The notes under the pieces were generated by a model that was not told the DNA's origin, ran no database searches, and saw only the letters and a list, made by a program, of their open reading frames with translations. The position numbers and the translations under genes were made by a program. A DNA stretch of 64,000 nt from Chitinophaga silvatica (lineage in GTDB: Bacteria; Bacteroidota; Bacteroidia; Chitinophagales; Chitinophagaceae): the NCBI RefSeq assembly GCF_003419895.1, contig NZ_QPMM01000002.1, positions 186,001 to 250,000 on the forward strand, read 5' to 3'. Shown here piece by piece: positions 17,309 through 26,437 of the stretch (the first letter of the stretch is position 1; every line of letters starts with the position of its first letter).

Positions 17309-17896
17309 TTAATCGTCTAATAATTCGTTGTACAAATCTGCCAGCTTTTCGCGCAGAAGTAGTACTGCATAACGTTTACGCGATAGCAGGGTATTTACAC
17401 CAATACCTGTTTCGGCACTGATCTCCTTAAAGGATTTACCCTCTATTTCATGCGCGATAAATACCTCGCTTTGCTCAGGTGGTAATGCTGCAATTGCTTC
17501 CATAATCGATTCATACATTACTTTCCTGAAGAATGGAGTATCTGATTCCTGCCCTCTGCTAGCCAAGAGCTCTGGTAATAATAAAACTTCTTCTCCTTCA
17601 ATTTCTCTGGTATGGTCTGAAAACGGTGATTCTCTCTTTTTCCTGAAAAAATCAGTAATCCTGTTACGGGTAACGGCAAACAGCCAACCTGTAATGGAAT
17701 CGATCTGACTACCTAACCTTAAATACTCAGTGAATTGATAGAAAACATCTTGCAAAATATCCTCCGCATCCGACGCATTATTTACCCGCTGCCGGATAAA
17801 ATGCAGTAATCGTTTGCGCTCCTGTTTTACAGTAGCCTGTATACGTTCGTTCTGTTCCAGGGCCATAATATTTCTTGAAAGGACAAGCTGTTTCAT
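17309..17896 (-). CDS. ECF-type RNA polymerase sigma factor
   Basis: 195 aa. The region 2 core is RQRVNNASDAEDILQDVFYQ, followed by ITGWLFAVTRNRITDFFRKK; region 4 is ALPPEQSEVFIAHEIEGKSF with the helix-turn-helix FKEISAETGIGVNTLLSRKR. Region 1.1 and 3 are absent, as in group 4 (ECF) factors. An internal ATG at 17866 (MALEQNER) is an alternative start. It leads an apparent operon with a two-helix membrane protein and an HMA-like protein; no FecR-type anti-sigma is present. Targets unknown. Confidence 0.9.
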   Translation of the reverse strand: MKQLVLSRNIMALEQNERIQATVKQERKRLLHFIRQRVNNASDAEDILQDVFYQFTEYLRLGSQIDSITGWLFAVTRNRITDFFRKKRESPFSDHTREIEGEEVLLLPELLASRGQESDTPFFRKVMYESIMEAIAALPPEQSEVFIAHEIEGKSFKEISAETGIGVNTLLSRKRYAVLLLREKLADLYNELLDD

Positions 17897-17983
17897 CTTA
17901 ATAAGGATGACGAAGCAGCAAATAGGATATTTTATTTTTTAGAAAAAAAATTGAGATACGATAAAAGTACAATAGAATGGAGC

Positions 17984-18011
17984 AAAAAAAAGGCCGGTAG
18001 TTTTACCGGCC
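17984..18011 (-). terminator. intrinsic terminator of rsmG
   Basis: On the minus strand, GGCCGGTA pairs with TACCGGCC around a 4-nt loop, followed by a run of eight T. It starts 6 nt beyond the rsmG stop. A textbook rho-independent terminator. Confidence 0.9.
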
Positions 18012-18017
18012 TTCTAT

Positions 18018-18647
18018 CTAACTTTTTACTAATACTACAAATTTCTCTTTAAAACTCTCTTCCTGGAAGATATCATAGACCTTTACCATTTGAGGCTTTA
18101 GTCCGCTTTCTGAGATCTCCTGTGCCAGATCTCCACCTTTCAGACAGATCAGCCCTTTATCGAACTGTTTGCCTTGTACTCCGGATTTTTTCAGCAATGG
18201 TTTGCTCCAGCGCCATAAGTCACCCAGCGGAGCCACTGCCCTGGAAACTACGATGTCAAATTTCCGGTTCTTTATATCTTCTACCCGGCTATGTGCGGTG
18301 GTTACATTTTTTAATTGCAGGGCTTCTGCCACTCCTTCCACTACTTTTATCTTTTTACCGATAGAGTCTACCAGGTGAAACTGTACTTCAGGAAAGAAAA
18401 TGGCCAGTGGAATACCAGGAAATCCACCTCCGGTACCTAAATCCAATATTTGGGTGCCGGGCTGGAAATCTGCCAATGCGGCTATACTAAGAGAATGCAA
18501 TACATGCCTCTCATATAATGAATCGATGTCTTTACGGGATATTACATTGATCTTCTCGTTCCATTCCTGATACAATCCTTGTAATGCTCCAAATTGCGAC
18601 GATTGCTCCGGCGTAAAGTCGCTGAAATATTTCAGAATAATTTCCAT
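18018..18647 (-). CDS. rsmG: 16S rRNA (guanine-527-N7)-methyltransferase
   Basis: RsmG (GidB) makes m7G527 in the 530 loop of 16S rRNA. Visible: WNEKINVISRKDIDSLYERH near the N terminus, the SAM motif ILDLGTGGGFPGIPLAI, HLVDSIGKKIKVV and FDIVVSRAVAPL. 209 aa, normal. It follows the glycosyltransferase gene by 28 nt on the same strand and ends in a strong terminator, so the two probably form a transcript. Confidence 0.96.
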   Translation of the reverse strand: MEIILKYFSDFTPEQSSQFGALQGLYQEWNEKINVISRKDIDSLYERHVLHSLSIAALADFQPGTQILDLGTGGGFPGIPLAIFFPEVQFHLVDSIGKKIKVVEGVAEALQLKNVTTAHSRVEDIKNRKFDIVVSRAVAPLGDLWRWSKPLLKKSGVQGKQFDKGLICLKGGDLAQEISESGLKPQMVKVYDIFQEESFKEKFVVLVKS

Positions 18648-18675
18648 TTGGCAAAAGTAACCAGTATTCCAGTGA

Positions 18676-19812
18676 TTACCACCTGTTTTTAGATTTAAAC
18701 AGCAGGGCAGGGGTAAAAATAATGTAATAGAATACCATGAAAATATCCATCAGCCAGCTGAATTTAAATAAGTCAACCTCATCGAGTTTCCTCATTGCAG
18801 CATAGGTAATAACTGATTGGATCAATACTTTAGCTCCGAAAATACCCAGAACATACCAAAGAATTGGAGGGGTAAAGAATAATCCGAAGATAAATGCCGG
18901 ATAGAATAAGAAATGGGTAAGTGAAAATAGTCCTAACACCAGCTTGTGCCAGAAGCGGTAATGCTTACCGGTAGACATATGCCTGGTTTTTTGTAAGAAC
19001 CAGCCTTTCCAGCTTTGTTTAGGTTCTGAATAGGTAAAGGCTTGTTTGTTGATCACTACTCCCACATTTTTTCTGGTGGCAGCAGCGTTTACAAACAAAT
19101 CATCATCGCCGCTGGCGATGTGTTGGTGGCCGGTAAACCCTTTATGCTTGAAAAATAATTCTCTCTTATAAGCCAGGTTGCGGCCTACACCCATATAAGC
19201 CATACCACTCATGGCAAAAGATAAATGTTGTAATGCGCTGAAAAAGGTTTCATAGCGGATTACCTTATTTAAGAAACCAGGTTTTTTGTGGTAGGCACCA
19301 TAACCCAGTACAATTTCCTTGTCATTTCTGAAGCCCTGGCTCATCAACGACAACCAATGTGTACTACCGGGTTTACAATCGGCATCGGTTAACAATACGG
19401 TTTCATATTGTGCGCCCTTTAAACCGATTGATAATGGATATTTCTTACCAGGAATAAATTTGGCAGCCTGTTTAATCTCAATATGTCTGTAATGTGGATA
19501 ACCTGGCTCGATGGAGCGCAGATAGTACTTGGTGTCATCTTCTGAGTTGTCGTTCACCACAATCACCTCGTATTCGGGTTTCATATGTTGGTGATAGCGC
19601 TGTTGCAGAACGCCCGGCAGGTTTTTTTGCAGGTTCAATTCCTCATCCTTGGCACAGATGATAACAGAGAATGGCCCGTCCGGTATTTGGTCCAGGTCAA
19701 ATTTACGTCTATAAAACGCTACCCGGGAAAAGATAAATAGATAGTATATAATCTGAATCCCTGCTACGGTAGCAAAAAAGTATAAGGCAATTTCACCTAG
19801 ATGGTCAAGCAT
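18676..19812 (-). CDS. membrane glycosyltransferase, family 2
   Basis: 378 aa. An N-terminal membrane helix (about residues 8-28) precedes a GT-A domain: FSVIICAKDEELNL, YEVIVVNDNSEDDT, then the metal-binding LLTDADCKP and GDDDLFVNAAA, and the WKGWFLQKTRHMST region matching the QxxRW-like motif of processive enzymes only loosely. At least two or three helices follow at about 290-370. Probably transfers sugar to a lipid or extracellular polymer; acceptor unknown. Upstream of rsmG. Confidence 0.88.
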   Translation of the reverse strand: MLDHLGEIALYFFATVAGIQIIYYLFIFSRVAFYRRKFDLDQIPDGPFSVIICAKDEELNLQKNLPGVLQQRYHQHMKPEYEVIVVNDNSEDDTKYYLRSIEPGYPHYRHIEIKQAAKFIPGKKYPLSIGLKGAQYETVLLTDADCKPGSTHWLSLMSQGFRNDKEIVLGYGAYHKKPGFLNKVIRYETFFSALQHLSFAMSGMAYMGVGRNLAYKRELFFKHKGFTGHQHIASGDDDLFVNAAATRKNVGVVINKQAFTYSEPKQSWKGWFLQKTRHMSTGKHYRFWHKLVLGLFSLTHFLFYPAFIFGLFFTPPILWYVLGIFGAKVLIQSVITYAAMRKLDEVDLFKFSWLMDIFMVFYYIIFTPALLFKSKNRW

Positions 19813-19820
19813 AATGCTGG

Positions 19821-19828
19821 CAAAAATA
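19821..19828 (-). promoter_or_regulatory. candidate -7 box TATTTTTG for the glycosyltransferase gene
   Basis: TATTTTTG on the minus strand ends only 8 nt upstream of the ATG at 19812. If used, the transcript would have almost no leader. Motif match only. Confidence 0.35.
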
Positions 19829-19950
19829 TAAAATTTTTGTTATCTGTAAAAAGAATTAAATCATTTTTCCTTAGTCTTAAAACCCCGTTAAAAAGAACGG
19901 AATATCTGTACCTTACTGCTAAAATAACCTGAATCCCCGAATCAATTCAA

Positions 19951-19958
19951 TATCTTTG
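19951..19958 (+). promoter_or_regulatory. candidate tgt -7 box TATCTTTG
   Basis: TATCTTTG is an exact TAnnTTTG match ending 19 nt upstream of the tgt GTG start. It supports the GTG as the real start because there is no room for a longer N terminus. Confidence 0.5.
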
Positions 19959-19977
19959 CGGCCTGAAAACTTGAAGT

Positions 19978-21108
19978 GTGAACTTTGAACTGACAACAAT
20001 CGACACAAATAGTAAAGCCAGGGCCGGAAAAATTACAACCGATCATGGCGAAATTCTTACGCCTATTTTTATGCCTGTGGGCACAGTAGGAAGCGTAAAA
20101 GCAGTAACACAGGAACAATTAAAGGATGCGGTAAAAGCTCAGATTATCCTGGGTAATACCTATCATCTTTATCTGCGTCCGGGCCTGGAAGTTTTATCTG
20201 CCGCCGGGGGGCTACATAAATTTAATGGTTGGAACCGTCCTATTCTTACTGATAGTGGTGGTTATCAGGTCTTTTCATTGGCTGCCAACAGGAAAATTAA
20301 AGAAGAAGGGGTTGTTTTTCAATCACATATCGATGGAAGCCGACACCTTTTCACACCTGAAAATGTGATGGATATTCAGCGTACCATTGGTGCCGATATT
20401 ATTATGGCATTCGATGAATGCCCTCCTTATCCTTCCGAATATCGTTATGCCCGTAAATCTATGGATCTGACTCACAGGTGGTTGGATCGTTGTATTCACC
20501 GGTTAAAGGATACTATGCCGGCCTACGGTCATGAACAAACGTTGTTCCCGATCGTACAAGGTAGTACATATAAGGATCTGCGCAAGGCTTCTGCAGAATA
20601 TATTGCCAGCAGAGACTGTGCAGGTAATGCCATCGGGGGATTAAGCGTGGGAGAACCTGAGCAGGAAATGTATGAGATGTGTGGACTGGTTTGTGAAATA
20701 CTGCCGGAAAATAAGCCCCGTTACCTGATGGGAGTGGGAACCCCCTGGAATATCCTGGAGAATATTGCTTTGGGAGTAGATATGTTCGACTGTGTGATGC
20801 CTACCAGAAATGGACGTAACGGTATGCTTTTTACCTGGAATGGGGTTATCAATATAAAAAATAAAAAATGGGCTACTGATTTCACGCCAATAGATGAAAA
20901 TAGCGAATGTTTTGCAACCCGTGATTATACAAAAGCATATATTCGTCACCTGTTTGTGGCTGGTGAAATATTGGGCATGACTTTAGCGAGTATCCATAAC
21001 CTTGCATTTTATCTTGAATTGGTTACAGAAGCGAGAAAACAGATCCTTGCAGGTACATTTGCTGCCTGGAAGAACAGCATGGTTAACCAGTTAAGAACGC
21101 GCCTCTAA
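19978..21108 (+). CDS. tgt: queuine/preQ1 tRNA-guanine transglycosylase
   Basis: Exchanges G34 of GUN-anticodon tRNAs for preQ1. Core motifs are intact: ILTDSGGYQVFSLA, MAFDECPPYPSEY, GGLSVGEPEQEM and GVDMFDCVMPTRNGRNG with the Asp nucleophile. The start codon is GTG; no ATG lies in frame near it, and MNFELTTIDTNSKARAG is a normal N terminus. Odd: the zinc site CxCxxC...H reads S309, C311, T314 with H340 kept (SECFATRD ... SIHNLAF), so two of three Cys are missing. I believe some other Bacteroidota Tgt also lack them. 376 aa; an LPS permease gene follows after 31 nt. Confidence 0.96.
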   Translation: MNFELTTIDTNSKARAGKITTDHGEILTPIFMPVGTVGSVKAVTQEQLKDAVKAQIILGNTYHLYLRPGLEVLSAAGGLHKFNGWNRPILTDSGGYQVFSLAANRKIKEEGVVFQSHIDGSRHLFTPENVMDIQRTIGADIIMAFDECPPYPSEYRYARKSMDLTHRWLDRCIHRLKDTMPAYGHEQTLFPIVQGSTYKDLRKASAEYIASRDCAGNAIGGLSVGEPEQEMYEMCGLVCEILPENKPRYLMGVGTPWNILENIALGVDMFDCVMPTRNGRNGMLFTWNGVINIKNKKWATDFTPIDENSECFATRDYTKAYIRHLFVAGEILGMTLASIHNLAFYLELVTEARKQILAGTFAAWKNSMVNQLRTRL

Positions 21109-21124
21109 CTATAAAATAATCTAA

Positions 21125-21132
21125 TATCTTTG
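21125..21132 (+). promoter_or_regulatory. candidate -7 box TATCTTTG just before the LptF/G gene
   Basis: TATCTTTG ends 7 nt before the ATG at 21140, inside the 31-nt gap after tgt. If active the mRNA would be leaderless or nearly so; the gene may equally be read from the tgt promoter. Confidence 0.35.
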
Positions 21133-21139
21133 GGGTCAT

Positions 21140-22222
21140 ATGATCACTAAAATAGATTGGTACATTTTACGAAAGCTGATAGGTACATTCATTTATTCCC
21201 TAATGATATTCCTATTGATTTCTGTTGTGATAGATGTTACGGAGAAGGTCGACGACTTTATGAAGAACCATCTGTCTTTAAAAGAAATCGTTGTAGATTA
21301 TTATTTTGGATTTATTCCGCATATCCTGGCGCTATTATTTCCTCTCTTTATATTCTTATCGGTAATATTCTTTACCTCCAAAATGGCTTATCGTTCAGAG
21401 ATCATTGCCATTCTGAGTTCAGGTGTCAGCTTTTCCCGATTTTTAAGAGCATATTGGATTGGAGCATTTCTGTTTGGCGGAATCCTGTGGCTGGCCAACT
21501 TCTGGGTAGTACCAAATGCCAACAGGGTGCGTACCACCTTCGAAAACAAATATCTTCATAATCATGAAGATCAGCGGTCGCAATACAATAAGATTGTACG
21601 TATCGATAGCTTCGCATATGTAATGTTCGGTACTTACGATCCTAACTATAAAACTGGTAGCAGCTTCGAGCTGTTTACAGTTGATAAGCAGGAAATGGTT
21701 TCCAAACTGAAAGCAGACAGAATTTCCTGGGATACAGCCACTAAAAAATGGAAGCTCGATTTTGTGTCGATGCGCACGATGGACGGATTGCATGAACATT
21801 GGTATTCAAAACAGGATAGTTTGCTTAAAATACCACTGGTACCTAAAGACCTGGTAGAAGAGAAGAATCTGCAGGAAGCAATGACAACGCCTGAGTTGAG
21901 GAAATATATTAAGCGGGAAGCCATCCGGGGCTCTGAAGGGTTAAATACCTATAGAGTAGAATACTACAGGAGAACCGCTTCAGCTTTTGCCGTAGTGATT
22001 CTTACGCTGATTGGTGGTATTATTGCTGCCAAGAAAGTGAGAGGAGGAAGTGGATTGCACCTGGCATTAGGAATTGTAATCAGTGCGAGTTATATAATAT
22101 TCCTTCAATTTGCCACCGTATTTTCGGTGAAGGCCGATTTAAGCCCGTTGCTGGCGGTGTGGATACCCAATTTTATTTTCGGTGGATTAGCATTCTATCT
22201 GTATAAGAAAGCACCGAAATAG
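21140..22222 (+). CDS. LptF/LptG family LPS export permease
   Basis: 360 aa, YjgP/YjgQ family. Three N-terminal helices (about residues 12-35, 55-80, 100-125), a periplasmic beta-jellyroll-like region (about 130-270) and three C-terminal helices (about 275-355) match LptF/LptG, the permease subunits of the LptB2FG ABC transporter that pulls LPS from the inner membrane. DWYILRKLIGTF at the start and NFWVVPNANRVRTTFE after helix 3 are family-like. Which of LptF or LptG it is cannot be told. The partner is not in the window. Confidence 0.9.
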   Translation: MITKIDWYILRKLIGTFIYSLMIFLLISVVIDVTEKVDDFMKNHLSLKEIVVDYYFGFIPHILALLFPLFIFLSVIFFTSKMAYRSEIIAILSSGVSFSRFLRAYWIGAFLFGGILWLANFWVVPNANRVRTTFENKYLHNHEDQRSQYNKIVRIDSFAYVMFGTYDPNYKTGSSFELFTVDKQEMVSKLKADRISWDTATKKWKLDFVSMRTMDGLHEHWYSKQDSLLKIPLVPKDLVEEKNLQEAMTTPELRKYIKREAIRGSEGLNTYRVEYYRRTASAFAVVILTLIGGIIAAKKVRGGSGLHLALGIVISASYIIFLQFATVFSVKADLSPLLAVWIPNFIFGGLAFYLYKKAPK

Positions 22223-22237
22223 CTCGCTGGCTCGCTG

Positions 22238-22445
22238 TTTCTCGCGAAGGCACAAAGATTAATATTAAGAAATATAAAGATCGAAGCGGATGTTTTAAGG
22301 ACTACCGATTGGTTTCAACAATATTAGAAATCATCAGTAACTCTTAAAATATCCGCTTCGCTGCTTAATAATATTATCTTCTATCCTTAAAATCTTAAAA
22401 AAATCCTTTGCCCCTTCATATTAATCTTTGCGCCTTTGCGAGAAA
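22238..22445. repeat. large palindrome C (TTTCTCGC family, imperfect)
   Basis: A 208-bp palindrome; the left arm TTTCTCGCGAAGGCACAAAG differs from the right-arm complement at a few positions (one would be a G-U pair in RNA). The inner GAAGCGGATGTTTTAAG is also inverted. It starts 15 nt after the LptF/G stop, between two plus-strand genes. Just before it is an iterated GCTCGCTGGCTCGCTG. Confidence 0.85.
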
Positions 22446-22679
22446 TAGTATATCTGCGAGTTCTGTAAATTTTTCTTTCAAAATTTTCAATTCATTCTGA
22501 AAAATTTACATTTCTTTAACGTCCATTTAAATTATTTTTATTTTTTATTTGTATGTTGATGATTAACATATGTTGAATGCCGTTTAGTTTAAAAACTTCG
22601 ATTACCTGACACGGCTCTTTTTTCTTGTTAATTTGCCATTAAATACTGTTTAAGGGTGGTAACTTCGTTAACAAATCGT

Positions 22680-22687
22680 TACTTTTG
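22680..22687 (+). promoter_or_regulatory. candidate citrate synthase -7 box TACTTTTG
   Basis: TACTTTTG fits TAnnTTTG, 44 nt upstream of the ATG at 22732. The stretch 22446-22731 holds no gene; it is A+T-rich and contains a 10-bp palindrome AACATATGTT at 22565-22574 that could be an operator but has no other support. Confidence 0.35.
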
Positions 22688-22731
22688 ACTATTGATCGTT
22701 TTTGTTTTCATTCATAACAATAGCTGTAAAA

Positions 22732-24057
22732 ATGGGGTATATAAAAGAGAAGTTCAAGAGTAAAGCAGATGAACTTAACGTTGAAGTAAAAGACCTGATC
22801 AAGAATCATGGTACCAGGAAAATAGAAGATGTGACGATAGCACAGGTGTATCAGGGTATGCGCGGAATTACAGGTCTGGTAACAGAAACTTCCCTTCTGG
22901 ATGCTAACGAGGGTATTCGTTTTCGTGGATATTCTATTCCGGAATTAAGGGATCATTTGCCGAAAGTTGCTGGTGGTGCTGAACCCTTACCGGAAGGTCT
23001 TTTTCATTTGATGTTGATTGGTGAATTACCAAACGAAGCAGATGTACAATACCTTTCAAGTATGTGGGGCCGCCGTTCTCATGTGCCTAACCATGTTTTT
23101 GATGCTATTGATGCCTTGCCTATCACTACTCACCCGATGACTATGTTCACAGTGGGTATTATGGCATTACAAACCGAATCTTCCTTTGCAAAAGCATATG
23201 CAGAAGGAATCAATAAAAAAGACTACTGGAGCTACACCTATGAAGATACAATGAATCTCATAGCGCGTTTGCCTCGTATTGCTGCTTATATCTACCGTCG
23301 TAAATATAAAGGCGGCCAACATATTCAACCCAACGGAATGCTCGACTGGGCAGGTAACTTTGCTCACATGCTGGGTTACTCCGATCCCGGATTTGCCGAA
23401 TTAATGCGCCTTTACATGACAATTCATGCCGATCATGAAGGTGGAAACGTAAGTGCTCATACTACTCATCTGGTAGGTTCTGCTCTAAGTGATGCCTATC
23501 TTTCCTTTGCCGCCGGAATGAATGGCCTGGCTGGTCCGTTACACGGATTGGCAAATCAGGAAGTGATTAAATGGATTCTTCAGATGCGCGAAGAATTAGG
23601 TGGCGGCGCTCCTACTAAAGAACAAATCGAAGCTTATGTTCGCAAAACATTAGCTGATGGTAAAGTAGTTCCAGGCTACGGTCATGCCGTTTTGCGCAAA
23701 ACCGATCCTCGCTTTACCGCGCAAATGGAATTCGCGAAAAAACATTTACCTAACGACGAATTAGTAAAAATTGTATGGACCGTTTATGAAACAGTGCCTC
23801 CAATTCTGCAGGAATTAGGTAAAGTAAAAAACCCTTGGCCAAACGTAGATGCTCACTCAGGTGCATTACTCGTTCATTACGGAATGGTAGAATATGAATT
23901 CTATACCGTATTGTTCGGTGTTAGCCGTGCTTTGGGCGTACTGGCTTCCCTCTGCTGGGATAGAGCTTTAGGACTTTCTTTAGAACGTCCTAAATCCGTT
24001 ACTACTGAGTGGATGAAACAGTTTGTTGAAGGAAAAGTAGACGCAATAGCCGAATAG
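22732..24057 (+). CDS. citrate (Si)-synthase, eukaryotic (mitochondrial-like) type
   Basis: Condenses acetyl-CoA and oxaloacetate into citrate. 441 aa. It carries the long mitochondrial-type signatures: GMRGITGLVTETSLLD, HADHEGGNVSAHTTHLVGSA, GPLHGLANQEV, GYGHAVLRKTDPRF and NVDAHSGALLVHYG. The catalytic triad maps to H271, H318 and D373, close to pig H274/H320/D375. This type differs from E. coli hexameric GltA and is known from some Bacteroidota. ATG 22732 is preferred to a TTG ten codons upstream. A strong terminator follows. Confidence 0.95.
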   Translation: MGYIKEKFKSKADELNVEVKDLIKNHGTRKIEDVTIAQVYQGMRGITGLVTETSLLDANEGIRFRGYSIPELRDHLPKVAGGAEPLPEGLFHLMLIGELPNEADVQYLSSMWGRRSHVPNHVFDAIDALPITTHPMTMFTVGIMALQTESSFAKAYAEGINKKDYWSYTYEDTMNLIARLPRIAAYIYRRKYKGGQHIQPNGMLDWAGNFAHMLGYSDPGFAELMRLYMTIHADHEGGNVSAHTTHLVGSALSDAYLSFAAGMNGLAGPLHGLANQEVIKWILQMREELGGGAPTKEQIEAYVRKTLADGKVVPGYGHAVLRKTDPRFTAQMEFAKKHLPNDELVKIVWTVYETVPPILQELGKVKNPWPNVDAHSGALLVHYGMVEYEFYTVLFGVSRALGVLASLCWDRALGLSLERPKSVTTEWMKQFVEGKVDAIAE

Positions 24058-24081
24058 TTATAATTGTTTTTTACAAAAAAG

Positions 24082-24118
24082 GGCAAGTGGTAGATTTTTA
24101 CCATTTGCCTTTTTTTTA
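24082..24118 (+). terminator. intrinsic terminator of citrate synthase
   Basis: GGCAAGTGGTA pairs with TACCATTTGCC (one G-U) and is followed by eight or more T. It begins 24 nt after the stop codon. Confidence 0.9.
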
Positions 24119-24147
24119 CTTTTGCTATTTACCAAACGAGAAATATT

Positions 24148-26259
24148 ATTTCAACTTTTACCGCCATATTATCCAATCCCATCGAATACCTGAAAGGTGT
24201 TGGGCCACAAAAAGGAGAACTGCTGCGAAAAGAGATCCAGATTTATACCTTCGGAGATCTCCTGCAATACTTCCCCTTCAGATATGTAGATCGTACCCGT
24301 ATCGATAAGATCGCTGATCTTAATGGATATGAAGATTTTGTGCAGATACGTGGTCGAATTATCAATATGGTAGTGATGGGCGAAAACAGATCCAAACGCC
24401 TTGTTGCTACTTTTAAAGATGAATCCGGAACCATAGACCTGGTTTGGTTTCAGGGCTGGCAGTGGATGCAAAAATCCCTGCGCGAAAATGTAGCCTACCT
24501 CGTATTCGGCAGAATATCCGTTTTCAATGGGGTAACTCAACTTGCCCATCCCGAAATGGATTTACTCACCGAAGAAATAGCCAGCGGTAAGCAGTTTTTA
24601 GAACCGGTTTATTATACAACCGAAAAATTAAAAGCAAGAGGTCTAACGGCTAAGGCTATAGGAAAATTAACCCGCAATCTTTTAGAACAATTATCACCCC
24701 TGGAAATCAGAGAAAATATCCCGCTGGAAGTTCTTCAGCAATATCGACTGATGCCCAGAGCTATGGCATATTTCAAAATACATTTGCCAACCGGAGAAGA
24801 AGATTCAAGGCAGGCCCAACGCCGGCTTAAATTTGAAGAACTTTTTATTGCCCAAATACGCATATGCCGACTCAAACTGAAAAGGCAACAACAATCGCAT
24901 GGCTTTGTATTTTCCACAGTAGGAAATACTTTCAACGATTTTTACAATAACCATCTTCCCTTTTCCTTAACCGGAGCACAAAAAAGAGTGCTAAAAGAAA
25001 TCAGAACCGATACCGTACATGGGCGCCAAATGAATCGCCTCGTACAGGGTGATGTAGGAAGTGGAAAAACAATGGTGGCCTTACTGGCTATGCTACTGGC
25101 AAAAGATAATGGCTTTCAGGCCTGTCTGATGGCCCCAACAGAAATTCTTTCCCAGCAACACTATAAAAGTATTGCCGAATTACTTGAGCCTACAGACGTA
25201 AAAGTTGCCCTGCTCACCGGCAGTATTAAAGGAAAAGCAAGAAAAAAGATACTGGAAGGAGTAATTAACGGGGAGATTGACATCCTGGTGGGTACACATG
25301 CCCTGCTGGAGAATGAAGTGGCATTCAAAAATCTCGGATTGGCCATTGTAGATGAACAACATCGCTTCGGAGTGGCCCAACGTGCCCGTCTATGGGAAAA
25401 GAATACCATACCACCTCATATCCTGGTTATGACTGCCACGCCAATTCCAAGAACCCTGGCCATGACTATTTACGGTGACCTCGATGTTTCCGTGATCGAT
25501 GAAATGCCTCCGGGCCGTAAACCCATTACCACCGTTCATCGAACAGAGTGGCAACGCCCACAGGTGATGAACTTCATCAAAGATGAAGTGGCAAAAGGAA
25601 GGCAGGCCTATATCGTATACCCGTTGATTGAAGATTCCGAAAAGCTGGATTATGAAAACCTTATGAAAGGGTATGAAGAAGTTAAAGCCTTTTTTCCTGA
25701 ACCCAAGTTCTATATAAGTATGGTTCATGGCCGCCAGCCAGCCGACCAACGCCAGACCAATATGCAGCGCTTTGTAACCGGAGATACACATATTATGGTG
25801 GCTACTACGGTAATTGAAGTAGGCGTTAACGTTCCTAACGCCTCCGTAATGGTCATCGAAAGTACCGAACGCTTCGGCTTGTCACAGCTTCACCAGTTAA
25901 GAGGCCGGGTGGGTAGAGGTGCCGAACAATCTTTTTGTGTCTTAATGACCGGAAATAAAGTAAGCAAAGATTCTAAGGAACGCATAAACGTTATGGTTCA
26001 GACAAATGATGGTTTCATTATTTCTGAAAAAGATATGGAACTTAGAGGGCCGGGAGATATTGAAGGTACCCGTCAAAGCGGAATACTCGATTTTAAACTG
26101 GCTGATATTGTTGCAGACAGGCCAATTTTAGATGCTGCCAGGACTAGCGCCGAAAAGATTCTTGAAAATGATCCCGACCTGTTACTGCCTGAGAATCAGG
26201 GCTTAAAGGATTTTCTGGCATCTCAGCGTAGTAAATCTTTATGGAGTAAAATTTCCTGA
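24148..26259 (+). CDS. recG: ATP-dependent DNA helicase RecG (non-canonical start)
   Basis: RecG remodels stalled forks and branched DNA. The helicase core is complete: Walker [22 protein letters not shown] box [56 protein letters not shown] and LRGRVGRG. The conserved N terminus ([18 protein letters not shown], then [19 protein letters not shown]) lies upstream of the first GTG at 24340 and has no ATG, GTG or TTG; the frame is open back to a TAG at 24091. I place the start at ATT 24148 (ATT-TCA-ACT), giving about 703 aa, a usual length. A sequencing error at the true start is the main alternative. Confidence 0.88.
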   Translation: MSTFTAILSNPIEYLKGVGPQKGELLRKEIQIYTFGDLLQYFPFRYVDRTRIDKIADLNGYEDFVQIRGRIINMVVMGENRSKRLVATFKDESGTIDLVWFQGWQWMQKSLRENVAYLVFGRISVFNGVTQLAHPEMDLLTEEIASGKQFLEPVYYTTEKLKARGLTAKAIGKLTRNLLEQLSPLEIRENIPLEVLQQYRLMPRAMAYFKIHLPTGEEDSRQAQRRLKFEELFIAQIRICRLKLKRQQQSHGFVFSTVGNTFNDFYNNHLPFSLTGAQKRVLKEIRTDTVHGRQMNRLVQGDVGSGKTMVALLAMLLAKDNGFQACLMAPTEILSQQHYKSIAELLEPTDVKVALLTGSIKGKARKKILEGVINGEIDILVGTHALLENEVAFKNLGLAIVDEQHRFGVAQRARLWEKNTIPPHILVMTATPIPRTLAMTIYGDLDVSVIDEMPPGRKPITTVHRTEWQRPQVMNFIKDEVAKGRQAYIVYPLIEDSEKLDYENLMKGYEEVKAFFPEPKFYISMVHGRQPADQRQTNMQRFVTGDTHIMVATTVIEVGVNVPNASVMVIESTERFGLSQLHQLRGRVGRGAEQSFCVLMTGNKVSKDSKERINVMVQTNDGFIISEKDMELRGPGDIEGTRQSGILDFKLADIVADRPILDAARTSAEKILENDPDLLLPENQGLKDFLASQRSKSLWSKIS

Positions 26260-26437
26260 TGATTTTAACGTTTATTAATTAAAGTGAGTGAGAAATAGCT
26301 ATAGGCTAGTTTTTCGTTTATGCGGAAAAGTCGCATTGTGATTTAGTTTATCAGCCTTTGAGGCGTAACAATTTATATGGTTGCTGCGTTTATAAGTGGT
26401 ATATTGTTTTTTAAGTTTAAAATTAAATCTGATACCG

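Noticed and set aside
19813..19977. preQ1 riboswitch upstream of tgt (or before folD-queE)
   Set aside because: No preQ1-type pseudoknot with the expected A-rich tail was seen; tgt has only a 19-nt leader after its candidate -7 box, too short for one.
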